A stretch of 64,000 bases of DNA from 20CM-2-55-15 sp964633285 (GTDB taxonomy: Bacteria; Acidobacteriota; Terriglobia; 20CM-2-55-15). How positions within the stretch are numbered: the first letter of the stretch is position 1; each line of letters begins with the position of its first letter. The DNA is taken from assembly GCA_964633285.1 (NCBI GenBank), contig CAZWGA010000010.1:52177-116176 (forward strand). The letters run 5' to 3'. Below the pieces are notes generated by a model, which was not told where the DNA came from, did not search any database, and saw only the letters and a list, made by a program, of their open reading frames with translations. Of the stretch, positions 60,711 to 64,000 are shown one piece after another. A program made the translations under genes and the position numbers.

Positions 60711-61535
60711 TCAATTCACCAGATCGAGAACCACGCGCCAGCCGCGCCCCGGCTGCCGTCTCCAGATTCGGACGTAGTTGCCTTTTTCGACCGGTTTCGC
60801 GGCATCGGCCGGTTTGAATTCCATGGTGCCATACGCATATCCGAGATCGAGTGAACTCGAAATGCCGGCGTCCTGCACATGCCATATGAACTTTCCCGGA
60901 CGCCTGGTCAGCATCGTCCGTATGGCCGTGACACTAACGAAAGGAAAACTGCCCTCCCGGTAGACACGCGCGTCATTCCCCAGCACCGATGGATAGTTTT
61001 CCGTCGCAACCGGGAAATGATGTTCAAGATCGATCAGCGCGGACCGCGCCGTTTCGACGTCCTGCTCAGAACGCGTTCCGCGGGCCATTCCAACAATTCG
61101 CGGAGATTCCACAACCGCAGGCTTCGGACCAGCGCCGTGCGTGATTCCGAAATCAACCGCGATTTTCCATTTGCCGTCCTTTTGTTTTTTCCACACCGTC
61201 ACATAGTGTCCGTATGATCCCGGACGCCCGGACGACTGCTGCTGGAAAGGTCCGGTCGTGTAACCCAGATCACCCGCTTGCGCGATGTCCGCAAAAGCCG
61301 GTTGCCAGTCGAGCTGAAATCCCGCCGGCGGAGGATTCTTCTCGAACCACTCCTTACCACGAACGGCATTCGGCCTGAAGATAATCGATTCGCTGGAAAG
61401 ATTGGCAAGAAACGCTTCACGGACTCCCTGGTCCATCGAGAGTTTTGCGAACGCCCGTTCAGTATTCACAAGAGACGTCATTTCCGATTTCAAATCGGCG
61501 GCTAGTAATAAAAGGACGGTAAGAAATGCGGCCAC
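60711..61535 (-). CDS. NTF2-like (DUF4440/SnoaL) protein, two domains, exported
   Basis: A 274-residue protein with a short signal segment (VLLLLAADLKS). Two cone-shaped NTF2 domains follow, residues about 20-125 (NTERAFAKLSMDQGVREAFLA; GDLGYTTGPFQ) and 150-274 (TARSALIDLEHHFPVATENY; SLDLGYAYGTMEF). Both end in the typical VRIWRRQ or VTVWKKQ strand plus WRVVLD or WKIAVD. The fold binds small ligands; the reaction is unknown. GTG with GGAGG four bases upstream. It is the first gene of the six-gene reverse-strand group. Confidence 0.82.
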   Translation of the reverse strand: MAAFLTVLLLLAADLKSEMTSLVNTERAFAKLSMDQGVREAFLANLSSESIIFRPNAVRGKEWFEKNPPPAGFQLDWQPAFADIAQAGDLGYTTGPFQQQSSGRPGSYGHYVTVWKKQKDGKWKIAVDFGITHGAGPKPAVVESPRIVGMARGTRSEQDVETARSALIDLEHHFPVATENYPSVLGNDARVYREGSFPFVSVTAIRTMLTRRPGKFIWHVQDAGISSSLDLGYAYGTMEFKPADAAKPVEKGNYVRIWRRQPGRGWRVVLDLVN

Positions 61536-61636
61536 AATCCCTCCCGTTGTGCAAGGCCCACTATCCGCCGAGTTTAATCAGTTCAAGAAACAATTTGAAT
61601 AGTGTAGATTCGCCCTGAATATTCCCGGAGGCATTC

Positions 61637-62701
61637 ATGCGGCGATCCTCGATCCTGTCTTGCATCGTTATTCTTGTTTCGATGGTTCCCTGTTTCGCGC
61701 AACCCGGCGGCCTGCCGCAGCGCGCCAGGGCCTTTGAAACCGCTCCTGACCTTCCCTATGACTCGACGCCGAATTTCCTGAAGATGCCGCCGAACCTGTA
61801 TCTGGGCGAAGGCATCGGTGTGGCGCGAAATTCGAAGGGTCACGTTTTCGTTTTTACGCGAAGCGGTGAAACGCGATTGTTTGAATTCGACGCGAACGGG
61901 ACGTTTATCAAGGAAATCGGTCAGGGTCTGTATGGTTTTGAAATGGCTCACGGCGTCCGCGTGGATTCGCAGGACAACGTCTGGACGGTCGATGAAGGCA
62001 CGAACATGATCGTGAAGTTCAGTCCGGAAGGCCGCGTTCTCATGACCATGGGACGGAGGCCCGAAGCCGTCGAAGGCGTGCTCGCAACGGCGGCGCCGGC
62101 GACTCCACCGCCCCCGCCGCAACCTTATCGATTCAATCGGCCGACCGATGTGACGTGGGATACCGCCGGCAACATTTTCGTGTCCGACGGCTACGGCAAT
62201 TCGCGCGTCGCGAAATACGACAAGAACGGCAGGTTCGTCAAATCCATCGGGACACGCGGATCTCAGCCCGGCGAGTTCAACACCCCGCATTCAATCACCT
62301 CGGATGCGAAAGGAAACATCTACGTCGCCGACCGGCAAAATCGCCGCATACAGGTGTTCGACAGCGATTTGAAGCTTCTTAAGATTTACGACAATGTCGG
62401 CGCGCCGTGGGCTGTTTGCATTTCACCGGGACCGCACCAATATCTCTACAGCTCCAATTCCAATCCCGACAATAACGATTCGCGGCAGATGGCCGTGTCG
62501 GGGGAGATTTACAAGATGGAACTGGACGGCACGATCATCGGTAAATTCGGGAAACCTGGAAAGCAACTGGGCGAGTTCAGCACAGTCCACGCCATCGACT
62601 GCAGAAATGAAAACGAACTCCTGGTTTCGGAGATCACTTCATGGCGTGTTCAGAAGATCAATCTGAAATCGGGTGCTCGAACTCAAACGTCATCGAAGTA
62701 G
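61637..62701 (+). CDS. NHL-repeat protein, copy 1, exported
   Basis: A 354-residue protein with a signal peptide. Six-bladed propeller features are GEGIGVARNSKGHVFVFTRSG, ARNSKGHV, AHGVRVDSQDNVWTVDEGTN, PTDVTWDTAGNIFVSDGYGNSRVAKYD, PHSITSDAKGNIYVADRQNRRIQVFD and VHAIDCRNENELLVSEI. This is the layout of peptidyl-alpha-hydroxyglycine amidating lyase-like proteins, but the enzyme residues cannot be confirmed. GGAGG lies five bases before the ATG. The second copy follows after 39 bases. Confidence 0.85.
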   Translation: MRRSSILSCIVILVSMVPCFAQPGGLPQRARAFETAPDLPYDSTPNFLKMPPNLYLGEGIGVARNSKGHVFVFTRSGETRLFEFDANGTFIKEIGQGLYGFEMAHGVRVDSQDNVWTVDEGTNMIVKFSPEGRVLMTMGRRPEAVEGVLATAAPATPPPPPQPYRFNRPTDVTWDTAGNIFVSDGYGNSRVAKYDKNGRFVKSIGTRGSQPGEFNTPHSITSDAKGNIYVADRQNRRIQVFDSDLKLLKIYDNVGAPWAVCISPGPHQYLYSSNSNPDNNDSRQMAVSGEIYKMELDGTIIGKFGKPGKQLGEFSTVHAIDCRNENELLVSEITSWRVQKINLKSGARTQTSSK

Positions 62702-62740
62702 AAGGCGTGCATGACACGGCCTGTTGAAAGTGAGCGTTTT

Positions 62741-63784
62741 ATGAATCGTTACTTCAAATGGATCATCGTTGCCGCTCTTTTGCTTCGCGCGACCTCCCTG
62801 ATTGCGCAGAATGCCATTCCGGAAATCGCGTATGACTCGGCGCCGAATTTCCTGAAGCTTCCCGACAACATCTATATGGGTGAAGCCGTCGGGGTGGCTA
62901 CGAATTCGAAGGGACACGTCTTCGTCTACACGCGGACCGGTTCGCCGAAAGTCACCGTAGGAACCAATCGCACGTTCGCGCGCAATGCGGCCAGACTGTT
63001 TGAATTCGACCAGACTGGAAAGTATGTACGCGAGATCGGCCAGGGTCTTTACGGTTTCGTGTTCGCTCACACGGTGCGTGTGGATCGTCAGGATAACGTG
63101 TGGGTCGTGGACAACGGATCGAACATGATTATCAAGTTCGACCCTGAAGGCCGGGTGCTGATGACACTTGGACGAAAGCCGGAAGCGCTCACGGTTCCCG
63201 CCACTCCGGGTCCGGCCAATGCCAGGATCACGGGCGCCGGAATTCCGGGTGACAATTTCAATCAGCCGACGGATGTTGCATGGGACAGCGCGGGGAATAT
63301 TTTCGTTTCGGATGGCTACGGCAATTCACGCGTCGCCAAGTTCAACAGAAACGGAAAGTTTCTCAAGTCCTGGGGCTCAAAAGGAACAGAGCCCGGCCAG
63401 TTCGATCTGCCGCACACCATCGCGATTGATGCCCAGGACAATGTGTATGTCGGCGATCGAAACAACAAACGCATTCAGGTCTTCGACACTGAAGGAAAGT
63501 TCAAAACGCAATTCGCTAATATCGGCGCGCCCTATGCGATCTGCATTACTCGCGGCCCCAAACAATTTCTGTACACATCGAATTCAAATCCGAGCACCAC
63601 GATGGATAACGGTGAAATCTACAAAATGACTCTCGATGGAAAAATCGTCGGTAAATTCGGCACCGCCGGCAAGCTGCTCAAAGAATTCGGAACCATTCAC
63701 GAAATGGATTGCCGGGGCGAAAACGAACTTTACGTCGGCGAAATCACAAACTGGAGAATTCAAAAGCTGACCCTTCATCCTTGA
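62741..63784 (+). CDS. NHL-repeat protein, copy 2, exported
   Basis: A 347-residue paralogue of the preceding gene, with much the same order of blades: GVATNSKGHVFVYTRTG, AHTVRVDRQDNVWVVDNGSN, PTDVAWDSAGNIFVSDGYGNSRVAKFN and PHTIAIDAQDNVYVGDRNNKRIQVFD. An insert near residue 70 (SPKVTVGTNRTFARNAARLF) is absent from copy 1. The start at MNRYFKW gives a normal signal peptide; an ATG 30 bases earlier is possible. No function beyond propeller-type ligand binding is visible. Confidence 0.85.
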   Translation: MNRYFKWIIVAALLLRATSLIAQNAIPEIAYDSAPNFLKLPDNIYMGEAVGVATNSKGHVFVYTRTGSPKVTVGTNRTFARNAARLFEFDQTGKYVREIGQGLYGFVFAHTVRVDRQDNVWVVDNGSNMIIKFDPEGRVLMTLGRKPEALTVPATPGPANARITGAGIPGDNFNQPTDVAWDSAGNIFVSDGYGNSRVAKFNRNGKFLKSWGSKGTEPGQFDLPHTIAIDAQDNVYVGDRNNKRIQVFDTEGKFKTQFANIGAPYAICITRGPKQFLYTSNSNPSTTMDNGEIYKMTLDGKIVGKFGTAGKLLKEFGTIHEMDCRGENELYVGEITNWRIQKLTLHP

Positions 63785-64000
63785 GGATCAAAACTTGATG
63801 CAAATGAGCAGCCTATTTACTTATCACGTTAGACTGCAAGCTCACGCAGCCTAAGAAATCCGTGTTTTCGCTGACTTCACAGACCTAAAATGTGTGTGAA
63901 AACAGCGACTTTTGATCATGGTCCTGCCTCAAGTGACGGCATTTAGGCTGCAAGAATTCCGCTTGCTAGCCGTCAGAGTGTTGCAGGTCCAATAAATGTT
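63785..64000. other. No gene recognised at the right edge
   Basis: The last 216 bases contain no frame with a convincing start and product. Base composition is more AT-rich than the genes to the left. GTGTTTTCGCTG and GTGAAAACAGCG form a loose inverted pair near 63862 and 63897. This could be the border of a mobile element that continues outside the window, but nothing here proves it. Confidence 0.4.

Noticed and set aside
63785..64000. Insertion sequence end at the right edge
   Set aside because: No transposase frame and only a loose inverted pair; recorded as unassigned sequence.

Overview
The window looks like chromosome from an Acidobacteriota bacterium, probably a soil lineage. The lineage marker is a DUF3738 (TIGR03435) protein, an acidobacterial family. 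Supporting traits are secreted beta-propeller and carboxypeptidase-regulatory proteins, a DUF1552/DUF1592 pair, a PEP-CTERM protein and several Tat-exported redox enzymes. No rRNA, tRNA, CRISPR array or complete insertion sequence was seen. All assignments come from reading the sequence and from family knowledge; no searches were run.

Layout. 1-11800: envelope and secreted proteins (DUF3738, PQQ-type sugar dehydrogenase fold, M48 protease, S9 peptidase, esterase, cyclophilin) and an ECF sigma/anti-sigma pair. 11800-19900: an orphan PEP-CTERM protein, then a stress block with four small reverse-strand genes, an Rcp1-type response regulator, two hemerythrin paralogues flanking treZ and a glycogen debranching enzyme, and a CsbD protein. 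19900-23300: methyltransferase, RidA, MFS exporter, esterase. 23348-27993: an NAD-type formate dehydrogenase operon. Its catalytic subunit has an in-frame UGA read as selenocysteine, and its iron-sulphur N-terminal half is a separate gene at the other end of the operon. 28196-32433: two radical-SAM proteins and a Tat-exported FMN hydroxy-acid oxidase. 32434-34870: an accessory patch with tandem stem-loops, a 21-bp-period repeat, a Phd/RelE-type toxin-antitoxin pair and a TPR-methyltransferase fusion.

34887-38323: envelope proteins and a PA0069-type radical SAM. 38363-40217: methionine-salvage operon mtnB-mtnD-mtnC. 40324-51177: a reverse-strand series in which an S9 peptidase, a two-subunit molybdenum hydroxylase and a 1405-residue SBBP/TIG/dockerin protein are joined by short gaps or ATGA overlaps. 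52567-61535: six tightly packed reverse-strand genes (NTF2-like, SGNH-NHL, degenerate metallo-beta-lactamase, DUF1592 cytochrome-like, DUF1552, ankyrin). 61637-63784: two tandem NHL-repeat paralogues.

The strongest points for follow-up are the selenocysteine formate dehydrogenase with a split, permuted alpha subunit, and the 21-bp array in which ATG recurs every 21 bases.
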